From NCBI RefSeq assembly GCF_963678635.1, contig NC_087067.1:29316403-29380402 (forward strand): a stretch of 64,000 nucleotides of DNA, given 5' to 3'. Below are positions 37,017 to 49,600 of the stretch, one piece after another (the first letter of the stretch is position 1; every line of letters begins with the position of its first letter). Origin of the DNA: Symsagittifera roscoffensis. Lineage: Eukaryota; Xenacoelomorpha; Acoela; Convolutidae. The notes under the pieces were generated by a model that was not told the origin of the DNA, did no database searches, and was given only the letters and a program-made list of their open reading frames with translations. A program made the position numbers and the translations under genes.

Positions 37017-40000
37017 TTTATCACTTCTTAATGCCTATACACTCAATTTGATTGCTAGAGGCCTTCTAGTTTGACTATCGATAATAATAACACAACACAA
37101 TAAATTCCAAAAATTTCTATTAAATAGTGACCACGAATCCTTGTATGTTATCACATCACAGCGTATTCACAACTTATTCACAACAATCGATTATAGTCGT
37201 AAGATTTGAGAGCTAGCACAGTATGATGATATCATTCAATTTAAAAGGTAGTGTATTGACTACCCAATTAAACACAAATTGTTGATTTAAAACCAGATAT
37301 AACAAAATAAGAATAATTTTATGAAAAACGTATGTGTATTGTACTTTTAGTCAGTCGCAGTACAAAATTCGAACTTGTTTTATAAAGAAAGAGCTTTCCC
37401 TGCTTGGTGCTGCACCAAACAGACAAAACTTTGAAGGCAGTAATTCTCTCAAGTGGGCGTCTATTGCACCCACCGAGTACTGTGTTACCTATTTGCCTTC
37501 GGACTGCCCGAGCTAGACCTACTAAAATCCTCAGTGCAGTCACTTTTCTCAGAAACATTTTGGATTTCAATCCACGCCAATGAGTTACACACTCTTTTTT
37601 TATTTAGACTTAGTGTCGCGAATATCCGAGTTTGAACCTGTTTTGTTTTAGTCTGGTCTTTTTCCTAAAAGGCAAGTTACCAGTGCAGTCACTGGTTCCT
37701 AGCCTGTCTCTTAATAACCTAACACCCCTTACTATTATCTTTTCTTCTGTTTACTTAAGTCCTTAAACAAAATAGTACCCCTCCGAGTTGACAAAAACAG
37801 TACCCCTCCGGATTGGCAAAATAGGACCCCTACGGATTGGCAAAAATAGGACACCTCCGGATCTGGAAAAACGAGACCCCTCCGCTTTGGGACCCCTCTG
37901 AGTTAGTAAATGTAAGACCCCTCCGGATGGATTAGGACCCCTCCGGTTTCATGAAAACAGGACCCCTCCGGATTGGGACCCCTCCGAATTAGGAGAGAAA
38001 AAAATATATTTTGACCCCTCCAGTTTTGTCAAATTAGCTTTTCTGAGACTTCCTTGATTTTCAACCTATACCCCTCCGGATACGTTCTCCAATGCTATCA
38101 TGCTTTTTGTATCAACTAGGAAGGGTATGTGGTCCTTCCCTAGACCCTTCCGGATTGAAGTTAAGCCTCTTATTTGACAATTCACGCTTACGGTGAAGGG
38201 TCTTATCGCTAGCCTAATCCGGCTCTATCAAGGTCTTCTGGTGCCTTAATCCTTCCCTATTTTTCTAGAACAACGTAAAATTGCCTTATTCAACCGTTTC
38301 TACCCTTTGGTAGGGGTGTAAGGGCTTTCCAAAAAAAAATTATAAAACGTGAGGAGTCTACCCCTCCCGAATTGGTGAATTTGCTAAAAACAATCTCAAA
38401 AAATTTTCATGCTTACTTTTTCGAATAATTTTTGTTCCAATTAGTAAGCTCAGCTAATTTCTGATCTAATGGTAATAAGATCAACTGGATTTGTCTAGTA
38501 GTTCTAAAGTTATTAACCAAAACGTCTTCCTTCTAAAGTCAAGAAATTTCTCTCTTATAGGTTCCGCCTAACTTTTTCCGCAATTCTGTTCTTTTCAAAC
38601 TAAAAATTATTGATCCGAGCACAAAAGGCCTATACTCTTCTAGTTCAATGCAAAAGACCCGATCTAAAACGCTTTAGTTGAAAAAATTTGCTAAAAACTA
38701 TGCTACCTGGACCCCTCCGGATTGATGAATCCACTGAATCAAACACGTTAAGTTCGATTTCTCTGTAACCCGGAAGGCTTTCGGGAAGCGGGTTTTAGAA
38801 TCTGTAGATTCACTAGCGGACGTTGTCCGAACAACTATTTTTACTGTCCTAACTCAAAAATTTCAAAAAAATTTGTGATTTTATAGTGTTCCGTTTTCTC
38901 AAAAATCACGAAAATTCGGTTTTTGGTACCAAAATAGTTCCAACCACTTCCGAACTAAGATTAACCGGTTCTACCTACTATAGTAGTGCAATTACAATGT
39001 AACGCACTAATTTAGCGCTTTTTTCCGTTTCAAAAAATATCGATATGTCAAAAATCGCGATTTGTGGGAGGATCAAAATATCGTTATTTTGACCCTAAAA
39101 ACCGGTCTATTTTCTTTGTTTTTTCACTGAAAAACGATATAGGATTATTAATATGGGCTATATAAGTACTAATATTAGTTTGTTAATACTATACCACTCC
39201 GGTTTGTTCAATATCCGAATTAAGGTGCTTAACTCAGATATTCGCAGTTCGGTGAAGGGTCACTACAGTGCAGCACTGTCGAGCCCCCCACAGATTACTA
39301 TCTTAATTTTTGTACCAAATGGATACAAAACTTGTTAACGATACCCAACAGTCGATTATTGTTGTCGTTGATCCCCTTCTTTTCGCTCCTTGTACTGCTT
39401 GCCGGATCAGTCTTCTCCTAAGACCCCTCCGGATTGAGCGCAAATCAGCTGACCCTTCCGGATTGAGCGCAAATTAGCATTAACGTGCTTAAATACTCAC
39501 ACAACCCTACAGTACAAGCCTCACAAACGGGCTACAAAAATGATCGTAACAATCCAGACTGATAAAAATGCCTGTAACAACAATATATCTATCAACAACA
39601 AGCGGGAGGGTCGGATCACATCTTGTCTGGGGGGATGATTTCTACTGATTTTTTACTTTTTTTTTAAACTGTTTTTGGTTTTTTCGATTATTTTTTTAAC
39701 GTTTTTTGTTTTTTTTGGGTACTATACTACTTTTTGTTTGGTTTTAAATATATCTTCAAGTGTTTTTGGTCACAAACCTCTCAGGGAACGAGGGGATGGC
39801 CGATACCCCCACCCTTCCTGGTTCGTGAATTTTCGGTCTTAACTAGGTTAAAAAACTATTCACGGTAATCCGGAAGGCTTCCGCGTTCCGAACTACCCTT
39901 CCGCCCCGGCGGTTTTAGCCTATTAAGGGCGTTAATGTGAGCATCCGCTCGGTGCGGAATGCTCGTTAACGGTTCTGCCGGTCATGATGTTAAAAAAGAA

Positions 40001-40030
40001 TAACACCCAGGAGCGCGATAAAAACATCTA
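37017..40030 (-). other. Element B leader with irregular minisatellite
   Basis: About 3 kb of non-coding leader between the 5' LTR and gag. Plus-strand 37785-38000 carries irregular ~20-26-bp repeats of the word ACCCCTCCGGATT, with isolated copies near 38030, 38085, 38705, 39425 and 39455. The same word occurs once in the B LTR near 63500. No ORF of note. The 35 bases next to the LTR (39996-40030) mirror the post-LTR sequence of element A and include the presumed primer-binding region. Confidence 0.65.
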
Positions 40031-40207
40031 TGTAACATTCGCCCGGAAGATACATATCGACGGAAAATAAAGCTAGGTTCTAAGACGACCGGCCAACATC
40101 TAAACAGAGCTCTACATGCTTTTCACCGTCTCTACCAAGCCAGTTCTTTTGGTGGTTTTTTCAACATCAGGTCGACAAAAACGATACTGCTTTCCTGCTT
40201 CGACCAG
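40031..40207 (-). repeat. Element B 5' LTR, left fragment
   Basis: Starts TGTAACATTCG (complement of the LTR 3' end). It continues as in the intact LTR at 16498 until element A interrupts it. The last 42 bases (40166-40207) recur at 63164-63205 on the far side of A. Eight further bases, CAGGAACG, precede the A LTR. Confidence 0.85.
40166..40207 (+). repeat. 42-bp duplication flanking element A (left copy)
   Basis: Identical to 63164-63205. It lies in B LTR sequence on both sides of element A. Gypsy integrases normally leave 4-6 bp, so the length is unusual. Confidence 0.8.
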
Positions 40208-40215
40208 CAGGAACG

Positions 40216-41129
40216 TGCCAGTCGGTCATATTTGGAAGTTTGACCTTGAGAGAAGCAAAAAACACTTGATTTTGGAGTGAAATTTAATTTTTCAAAATTT
40301 CGAATGGAACCTGTCATGCACGATTTTCTCGCGAGAACTGAAAATCAGAAAAAGAGATCAGAACAATTTCAGAACAGTTGAATAACAATCGCGGGAAAGT
40401 TGCTAGAAAAATCGGTGGGAAATTGCTATTCGCAATTTCAATAGCAATAATAACCTAGAGTAGAGCTGTCCCATCTGAAACAGAGACGAGAGCATTCCCA
40501 CGAGTTGGATTGTTACGATTGGAATACTATTATTGACTGGACTAGAGTGAACCTTCGGTGGAAAGGTGGACAGCTTGAGTGTCCCAATGGTTCACGAGAA
40601 CTTGCAGTCTAGAGTAAAAACTTGTTCTTGTTGTTAAAACTGACTAACATTAAACTCATATTAGTTACTTTATTAATTCTTGAGTTGTTTACCGACTTAT
40701 TTACTTCCTGGTTCTTGAGCGTGCTACAATGTGAGTATTTAATTTAAATTCCTAGAGTGTGTTTTATAATTGTGATGTTGAGGTAAGGCGAGTTTTAGGT
40801 TGATCCATCTGAAATGGATCAAAGTTACACTGTCTAATAAAAAGTAACTTAACGGATTGTTCCAACCCGGTTTTTAACGGCGTTCATGTATTTTGGGTAT
40901 CTAGAGACCTAAGTATGGGGACGTTTCTAATTCTAGAGTGGGGGGATATTTTAGTAGTAGCCTTTAAGCTGTAACGGGTCGTAGTCTCATGTCACAAGCG
41001 AACCGAACTGGCTCCGACCGTTCTTGAGGTAGAAAAACACAAGAGATAGTGTCCCTGACCCTTGAGCCAGTGGTTATAGGGCCTATTTTTCTTAAGCCTC
41101 ATGTGTGACTGCAGTAGACGAATGTTACA
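40216..41129 (+). repeat. Element A 5' LTR
   Basis: 914 bp from TGCCAGTCGG to GAATGTTACA. It differs from the 3' LTR at three positions (near 40227, 40270 and 40738). The 3' LTR and element C begin TGTGCCAG; here the two preceding bases are CG, so the first TG seems lost at the insertion junction. AATAAA lies at 40836-40841, suggesting U3-R in the first ~640 bases and U5 after it. No clear TATA box was assigned. Confidence 0.92.
40800..40822 (+). promoter_or_regulatory. LTR hairpin next to polyadenylation signal
   Basis: A perfect 9-bp stem (TTGATCCAT / ATGGATCAA) with a five-base loop CTGAA. It lies 13 bases before AATAAA and recurs in the 3' LTR (62834-62856) and in the element C LTR. It is a candidate transcript-end structure that could affect poly(A) site choice, dimerisation or packaging. 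Confidence 0.55.
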
Positions 41130-41165
41130 TAGTGTTTTTATGGCGCTCCTGGGTGTTTACGACAT
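41130..41165 (+). promoter_or_regulatory. Post-LTR block including presumed primer-binding site
   Basis: Immediately after the LTR, A reads TAGTGTTTTTATGGCGCTCC. Element B has almost the same text after its own LTR (complement of 39999-40030), apart from an extra A and TCG for TGG. A TGG at 41141 could begin a tRNA-complementary site, but B lacks it and I cannot assign a tRNA. Conservation across diverged copies marks it as functional. Confidence 0.5.
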
Positions 41166-41596
41166 CAAGACTACGGAGTCGAACCCACTTGAGACAGCTT
41201 CGGGCTGAATGCCCATTCTAGAGTACCGGCGGTACGGTTCGACAGGAACGTGCAAACCTTCCGGTTGTACCGTGATAGCTTTTTAAGAAAACTCGAGAAA
41301 ATTTCCTGGTACGCTCTCCGAACGAGGCTTAGCTAACCGAGTAAAGGGGGGCAACTAGGGAGACAAAAACACGAGCAAAAAGACAAAAAGCAAAACAAAA
41401 ACCATAAAACGAAAAAAGACAGTGACTTTGACACCAGATTAGTTGGATCAAACCTTTATATTAATTAAATAGTATACCCATACTGTTTTACAAGTTCGAT
41501 CGTTTCGATCAACCTAGCAATTTAAACCAGTAAACTGAATAAAGTGCCCGAAGTGGGGCGTCGTCAAGGGTTTTCAGATAGCTTGGAACTTAGCTG

Positions 41597-41795
41597 GACC
41601 AATAGGAGACTTGACTGGAAGAGGTGACCAGCCGAGTGGGAAAGTGGTTCAGGGACACTTGAGCTGAACCAATAGGAGACTTGACTGGAAGAGGTGACCA
41701 GCCGAGTGGGAAAGTGGTTCAGGGACACTTGAGCTGAACCAATAGGAGACTGGACTGGAACAGGTGACCAGTCGAGTGGGAAAGCAGCCAAGAAG
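41597..41795 (+). repeat. Three tandem copies of a 70-bp unit
   Basis: The units start at about 41597, 41667 and 41737. The first two are nearly identical; the third is diverged. Each contains AACCAATAGGAGACT and CAGGGACACTTGAGCTG. Confidence 0.9.
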
Positions 41796-42601
41796 GATTT
41801 GGCAATTCTCGAGTTCTCAAGTTGGGCAGAACGGGTATCGTTAGAATCCACATTACATTATAGGAGATAAGTGTAAAATTGGATAAGCGAAATCCCCCAG
41901 TTTTGAGAACGTTTTTACTTGAGCAGGCCTGGAAACAGGTCTACGGTTTTCTCTTGAGAGGTTTAGCACCCGGCGCTTAAAGTAATTTTTAGGCTTAAGA
42001 AGGGGGGCTAGAAAGGGGGGAGGTTAGAAGGGGACTGGTTAAGTTAGAGGTTGGCGGTTGTAAATTGTAAAAAGGGGGAAATTAGAGTAACTAATTAGTC
42101 GACATCGTTGACTTAGTTACATTAGAAATTAACACGCGTTGATAATATTAGGTGGAGATCCAAAATTCAACTCGAGTTAAGACTGGTACGCTGGTTGGTT
42201 TGGTAGGGGGGACCGGATATAAACAGCTTTTGTGAAACCCCATAAGATCACTAGTGGGGGGAGGAAAACGCGTGGCAATTAGGTACCAGACATTTTTTTC
42301 GACGAAAGGTAGACATTGGTCACCTTTGAATTTCAGGTGGGCTCATTTTTCTGTTTTTATGATTTTTCTTACTTAGATTTTTGTTGCATTTTAGTGAGGA
42401 TTTGTGTTTGGTTTTATACGAACAGGTGATCACAAGATACCTGCGCACCTACATTGAAATAGAAACAACCAAAAAGAAGAGGGGGGTCAGCATTTGGCTT
42501 TTAAGAGAGGGTTTTTGGGAAAATTTTACTAGAGCTTGAGTGGTGGTACAAGGTACGGTGATTCAAGAAGACCCTACAACGAGGAAGACACTCCGTGACG
42601 A

Positions 42602-43366
42602 GTCTTGGGACAGTACCGAAGAAGTCTTGGGACAGAGCAGTCTTGGGACAGTGGTCTTGGGACAGGGTCTTGGGACAGTGGTCTGGGGACAGGGTCTTGG
42701 GACAGTGGTCTTGGGACAGGGTCTTGGGACAGTGGTCTTGGGACAGTGGTCTTGGGACAGTGGTCTTGGGACAGGGTCTTGGGACAGTGGTCTTGGGACG
42801 GGGTCTTGGGACAGTGGTCTTGGGACAGTGGTCTTGGGACAGGGGTCTTGGGACAGGGTCTTGGGACAGGGTCTTGGGACAGTGGTCTTGGGACAGGGTC
42901 TTGGGACAGGGGTCTTGGGACAGTGGTCTTGGGACAGGGTCTTGGGACAGTGGTCTTGGGACAGGGTCTTGGGACAGTGGTCTTGGGACAGTGGTCTTGG
43001 GACAAGGGTCTTGGGACACTAGTCTTGGGACACTAGCCTTGGGACACTGGTCTTGGGACACTGGTCTTGGGACAGTAGTCTTGGGACACTAGCCTTGGGA
43101 CAGTAGTCTTGGGACACCAGCCTTGGGACACTGGTCTTGGGACACTGCCCTTGGGACACTAGTCTTGGGACAGTAGTCTTGGGACACTAGCCTTGGGAAA
43201 CTAGTCTTGGGACACTAGCCTTGGGACACTAGTCTTGGGACAGTAGTCTTGGGACAGTAGTCTTGGGACACTAGCCTTGGGACACTAGTCTTGGGACAGT
43301 AGTCTTGGTACAAGGGTCTTAAGACACTAGCGGAGAGTACTGTGATAGTGACGAATAGTCTTGGGA
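42602..43366 (+). repeat. Minisatellite of 13-14-bp units in the leader
   Basis: Roughly 50 copies of TCTTGGGACAGTGG-like units. Variants are TCTTGGGACAGGG (13 bp) in the left half and (T/C)CTTGGGACACTAG in the right half. A few isolated copies extend to 43366. Confidence 0.95.
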
Positions 43367-43606
43367 CGGTATAAAAATTGAAGTAGAATCACAACAAGTG
43401 TGTCTTAAGACAGAATAAGACAAATCGAAATAGGTACGGTTAAGACCAAATTAAGGAAAGTTTTTCGGAGGTTTTAGAAAGAGAATTAGATAAGGTTTTT
43501 AACACGTTGTACAGAATTTGTTACCACAAAAAATATTTTTTTTACCCTTAGAATAGAATCGTGTATATAATAAAATTGTAAATAGGAGCAGTTGTAAATA
43601 GAAATA

Positions 43607-46600
43607 ATGAGGCGGAGTAGGGTACCGGTGCTCGAAAAAAGGTCAAGTGGATCAAACACGAAATATAATTCATCGCTGCGCGGAACGACATCAACGGGCC
43701 CAAAGATAACGAAGACGAACTTTTCAGTTAACATGGTCAGCACAAGGAGTACAGCGGAGAACAGGGCGAAAGAGGGCACGGAAGGGGAGCGAGTAGAACC
43801 CACCATCGAGATTGATCTAGAGACACCCGATCAAAGTGTGGATGAAACAAGGAAGATGGCGACAGAGTCAACTCCAATGCCCAATGCAGAGGAACCGAAC
43901 CAGAAACCCATAGAGTTCTCACCGATAGATGACGCGGAAGATGCAATAGGCAACACCGAAGAAACGGTGAAAGAAGACTCTCAAGTAAAGAGGACATCTT
44001 TTACGGAAAAATTGGGAATAATGTTCGGAATAAAAACAAAAGAAAACGTGACTGAAGAACCAAAAGCAGAAAGAGCACGAACGTTTGGGACAGTGAGCAC
44101 GAAGACCTCAGAAGCCAATCCAAGAGAGGAACAAGCTAAAGCAGAGGCTACGGCCGAAGAGAGACCGACAGCTGACCATGAAGAGACTACCATTGAGCTG
44201 GGTGACTTGTTGGCGAAATTAAATCAGATTGACAAAAGACTTAAGCACAGTGAAGAAGACAGAGAGGTGATAAAAAAGGAGATAAGATACAACAAGCACG
44301 AGTATCTAGACAGTTATTTTAACCTAGCTAAGGCAACAGATGAGAGACTCAAGGAAATGTCAGATAAGGTAGAAGCCACCAATGAAGAACGGGAAAAGAA
44401 CATCAAAACAGACATGCAACAGTTGAAGAACCGATATGATGATGTCAACAGCCAATTAGGGAGCCTGGAAAGGAGAATGGACACAATGAGCAAGAGTCAA
44501 GCCGAGAGTTCGTGTGCAATACAGGCGAAGTTGGATGCAATCTTGAGAGGTTCCACTCCACAAGAAAGACCGGCAGCGGATCGTACGCAAAGCACCAGAG
44601 TTGACTTTGTAGAACCACAAAGGAACAAACGACAATCGACACCGTGGCCCTTAACCAGGGATGCGATAAGCATAGCACCAACAGCTGCGAAAACAATAAT
44701 GAAGAATGGAACGTCGAATACAACGACTGCTCCGGGAGATTCAACAGCTAACAGCAACACAGGACCGGATGCTATGACATGGGCCAGCACTTGGGAGATG
44801 ATGAACAGGACTCTAGAGGCCTTCGCCACGAGGAACACTGACTCGAGCGACAGGAGAGAGGGAAAATCAAGAAAGACATTCAAGAAGCCAAAAGAATTCA
44901 AGGACGACTCCGATGGATGCATTGACACTTGGGTGGAAGTGATGAGATTACATCTAGAACAAGACAACTTGAGTGACGAAAGACAAGCATGTACAGCCAT
45001 ACTGAGCAACTTGGAAGGAACGGCATTAAAATGCGTGGTCGCAAAGAAGGAGGAAGAACGCGACACCGCGGACAAGATCTTCGAGATATTGCTGAATCGA
45101 TTCGGGTCAGGCATGAAGGGTCACCAAGCGATGATGCGATTTGAAAAGAGAAGGCAGAGGGACGACGAGTCAATAGATCGGTTCCTAGATGACCTCGAGA
45201 GCTTGAGAAGGAGGAGTGACCCAGAGGAGTCGACAAATAGACGGAACTTTAGCATTGCCTCGAAGTTCATCGATGGGGTGAAAAGTGATGACTTAAGGAC
45301 AATGTTAGCAACATACTACACATTGTCGAAGGACAGCGCACCCACCCCAGAAGAAATGAGACAGAAATCAAGAGAATACATGCTGATGAAACCTAAGAAG
45401 TACTCATATTCCGAAAACAGGAACACGCAAGGGGGAAGCCAACCCCAGAGGTCATCATGGTACAAACCTAGAGATGATATGGACAAGCGCAGATCATGCG
45501 CGAACTGCGGGTCAGCGGATCATCATGTGGCTGACTGCACAACGTACAAACAAGGCATGAAGAGCCTAGGTTATGCACCGGATGAAGAGGATATGAGCCA
45601 GATGGAGGAACACGAGTACTATAATGGCTTAATCATCAAGATAGGCGCCAGATGCTTCTTCTGTAACCAGGAGGGGCACTTCAGAATGGATTGTCCCTTG
45701 TTCTGGGAAGCGGTCAAGGACCAGAATCACCCCAAACATAAGTTGGCATTAGCGGCGGTGCAGAATCAGCGGAACAGGCAAAACGAGTTTGAATCTAGGA
45801 ACTTGGGGGCACCAAACACCGAATTGCCGACGAAGACAGTGAAAGCTGTTACACATGTTAGCGGTGCGTTAGAGTCCGCGGCCGGAAGCTCTCTAGAGAT
45901 AAATTATGAGAAAGCGGCGACGGAAGCAATTGCCAAAGTGAAACAAGATCTGGCTGCGAAAGAAATAGAGCAACGACTAAAGTTGGAGATCGAAAGACAG
46001 AATTTTAACGAAGCATTAACCGGATCGAACTCAATACCAGAGGCTAGAACGGGCTCAATGAAGACCGGGAATTGTAACACCGTGAAAATGGTGACAGGTA
46101 AACCTTTTGGAATATCGAAAATCGGAGCAAGAATAATGTCGATAATCACAGTGGGCGGACACGAGGTAACCAGAAACTTGAGCGAGCCGAGCGACCAGAC
46201 GATAATGCACATTGACGTGTATGCAGACTACTTGAGTGGAATAAGTCCACAAACGACTTCTAGAGCGCTCAGGGCACTACTCACGAGAGGGGGCAGCAAA
46301 TCGGTACGTGTTGATAATAGGTACACTGAAGCTTATGGTCCACACGAGGTCATGCTAAATATAGATGGAATCAACATCTATACCAAGACGATGATAACAT
46401 GCGACGAAGACCTAATTGGACAAATCTATGTAGGGAAAGAAGAATTGAAAGTAAGATCGATTGGACACTGTGCTATGCTCGAAGAAGATGCAATGCACAT
46501 CGGGACGGAAGCAGACGTGACAGGGCACGTGCTAGACATAAATGGCAAAAAGACTCAGTTACGTGGATTACTCGACACGGGAGCAGTCTTGAGCGTCATA

Positions 46601-49600
46601 CCAATCGAAACATGGGAAAAGATGGGCTTTGACAAAGGTGACTTGATAGATTCGAGAATACGGCTGTCAGCTGCAAACAAAGGGGCCCTTCGGGCGTTGG
46701 GCAGGACGCCGATAATAGCCCTCAATTTGGGGGAACGTAACCTGTGGATGAGCTTCATCGTGGTAGAAAACCTAGATGAATCTGACCAATTCATTTTGGG
46801 CAGAGACTTCATCAGGAATTTCGACGTAACGATTGATCTAAATAATGCAATGTTCAGGATACGGAACCCGGATAGGAGGTACGCAATCAAACCGGTAAAT
46901 TTAATAATGGCGAATGAAAACAAAGCACCGGTATTCTTGAGTAGGAGAGTGAGGTTAAAAGCCAATGAAGCGGCAATCGTAAGCTTGAGGATGAAAAATT
47001 ATAATGAACTAAGTGACAACAAGCAAGTGTGTATAGTTCCGAATCCCAATAGTCAAAGCGCTGCTGTTTTAGGAAGATCATTTTCGATAACGAAGAGCGG
47101 CCTCTGCGTCAGTGTCTTGTTGAATACCCTTGATATACCGATCACGATACAGAGAGGGAGGAAGCTGGGATATGCTTTACCAGTTAAAACTCGATACGAA
47201 ACAATTGAAAACTCAAAACAAAATGAAGTTGTTGATTGTCCTAATCACAGGGACAAAATTTGTATCTTGAGACGATTGCAGAGAATAAAAGATTCTTCAA
47301 GTCTTATCAAATCACTTAAGTCAGAAACGGACGATGGGCTTTCGAGCTGTTCGAACTTTCCAGAGCGACCCACACCAGATGAAATGCAAACTGATAAACC
47401 GGTTCTGCCGGAGATTGAACATTTAAGGGGCAAACTGAAAGATGAACAGCTCGAAGCTATCAAGGACGTACTAGAGCGGAACGAGGAGGTTTTTTCAAGG
47501 CATAAGGCGGATATCGGGTGTTGCAATTTTGTTGAACATGAAATAGAACTTGAGGAAAACGCGGTACCACACAGGGAGGGGGCGAGGCGCATGACCCCAC
47601 ACAAATCGGACGCGTGTAGAAAAGAAATCGAAACGTTACTAGAGTATGACATGATAGAACCATCCAAGTCACCGTGGGCGTGTGGAGTAGTGATGGCCAA
47701 AAAGAAAGGCGACCAGTTAAGGTTTTGTTGTGACTTTCGATACCTGAACTCCGTCACGGTGAAGGATGCCTATCCCATACCTAGAATTGATGAGAGCCTC
47801 TCGAAGTTAGGTGATGCGAAATTTTTTACGACTCTTGATTTAGGCTCGGCCTTTTGGCAGGTACCATTAAGGAAGCAAGACAGGGACAAGACAGGGTTCG
47901 CCTGCGAGTTGGGTCTGTTTCAATGGAAACGGATGCCGTTTGGACTCTGCAATGCAACAGCCACGTTTCAGCGGCTGATGGCACACGCGTTGACAGGCGT
48001 GACGAAGAAGTACGGCAACCTGGTAATGTGCTACGTGGACGACGTGGTAATAGCAACGCCAACACTAGAAGACCACATCGAGAGGCTTGACGAGGTGTTC
48101 GCGTGCATGAAAAGATCGGGGCTGAAGTGTAAACCATCAAAGTGCGAGATACTCAAGGACTCGATTAAATACTTGGGCAGGATGATAGATAAACACGGTA
48201 TCAGACCTGACCCAGACGCCGTGAAAGCAGTCCTAACCTGGAAATCACCGAAGACGGAACACCAGCTGATGAGCTTCCTGGGTTTCGCCAACTATTATAG
48301 AGAATTCATCAAGGGCTATGCGGACAAGGTATACCCGATGCAACAATTAATGAGACATAAGGGCAAGAAGTTCACGTGGAACAACGCGGCGGAAGAGTCA
48401 TTCCAGAGAATAAAGAAAGAGCTGTGTGAGGCACCAGTACTGGGTATGCCGACTGAGAAGGGGATGTACGTGCTAGACACGGATGCGTCAGTAGTCGCTA
48501 TTTCTGGGATTCTCCATCAAGAACAAGAATGGAATGGGAAGACAGTCTTGAGACCAATAGCATACGGGAGCAAGGTCCTAAGTGACACAGAAATGAAGTA
48601 CGGAGCACCGAAAGCAGAGATGTTTGCGGTGGTCACCTTTGTCGAAAAATACAGAGCATACTTAGGCAGTGAGCCCTTCAAGCTGCGAGTCGACAACCGA
48701 GCACTAAGCTGGCTGAAAACGTACTCAATGGACCAGAGCTATATTGGGAGGTGGATAGTTCGCTTGGATGGATACAACATGATAATTGAGCACAGAACAC
48801 GAGATAAACATCAAAATGCTGACAGCTTGAGTAAGAAGACGGAGTTCTACGAGAGGCAAGAACAAAGAGAGGCGGACAGACCTGAGATCAAAGACGGCTT
48901 CTCCTTCATGGACAAAGAAACGTACGACAGTCTTCCACTCACGAGATGGCTGGACAAATCAGGCAAACCGATTGAAGATCATCCCGAATTGCCGGAAGAG
49001 CCTCTTGAAAAGACCATCTTGAAGAAAAGCAGAAGGATTCCGATAGGAATAATGCTCAAGTCCAAGATCGTGAGGGAAACACTTAAGGCAAAAGGTTATG
49101 ATCTCATCCAGGTAGAGGAGGGAACGGTCCGAATAGATGAAGACTTAATGAGGTTGCTTGAGAAACTATCAGATGACAAGCCCGTGATCCAAGGGAAAGG
49201 TCAGGAGGCACCGGAACTAACCATACTTCGGAGAGAAGAAACAGTGAACAATACTGACGTCTCAAAAGGAAGCATCACTGATAGCAGGGAAGTTGTGCGA
49301 TCACTAGTTGAAAAAATCCCCGAAAAAATTCTGGAACAGACAAAAGTCAGGGATAAGAAAGTAACATTCAGAGAAGAAGTTGAACACCTGGGACTAGATC
49401 AAGAGTCCGGGGAGTGGTCCAGATTCATGGAAGAAGACGAAACCGGAGAAGGGAAATTGTCCGGGGAGCGTGAAGAATGGGATGAAGACTCGGATGAGAG
49501 CAGCGAAGACCAAGACAGTCTATGCATGATACTGGCGGAAGAGAAGATAAGACAGCACGACAGGGAATTACAGACGGATCCATCTTCAGGGACGTACAAT

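Larger units (their letters stand above)
16498..40207 (-). mobile_element. Element B: giant Gypsy-type LTR retrotransposon, main part
   Basis: A complete but decayed copy on the minus strand. It has a 3' LTR (16498-17400), ORF3 (about 18040-27079), Gag-Pol (about 27448-37016), a repeat-rich leader (37017-40030) and a 5' LTR starting at 40031. That LTR is interrupted by element A and resumes at 63164-63865. The LTR ends are TGTGACATTCG and CGAATGTTACA in element orientation. Gene order and proteins match element A, but the proteins are much more diverged than A is from C. No target-site duplication is visible (left flank GATGTT, right flank TAGATC). Confidence 0.85.
41166..43606 (+). other. 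Element A leader (untranslated)
   Basis: About 2.4 kb without a credible gene, containing a 70-bp triplication, short G-rich stretches and a large minisatellite. Frames running through the minisatellite on both strands are consequences of the repeat. Confidence 0.7.

Noticed and set aside
37319-37570. Short minus-strand ORF upstream of element B gag as a gene
   Set aside because: It lies in the decayed leader, has no counterpart in element A and shows no domain.
40031-41129. A single ~1.1-kb LTR from TGTAACATTCG to GAATGTTACA
   Set aside because: The first part is in B orientation and continues at 63164; only 40216-41129 repeats at 62250-63163.
42501-43092. Long overlapping ORFs on both strands encoding Pro-Lys-Thr or Gly-Leu-Trp repeats
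   Set aside because: They run through the 13-14-bp minisatellite, which is open in many frames by composition. No start context or conservation supports a protein.
42602-43366. CRISPR-like array
   Set aside because: Units are 13-14 bp and contiguous, without unique spacers, and lie in a eukaryotic retrotransposon leader.
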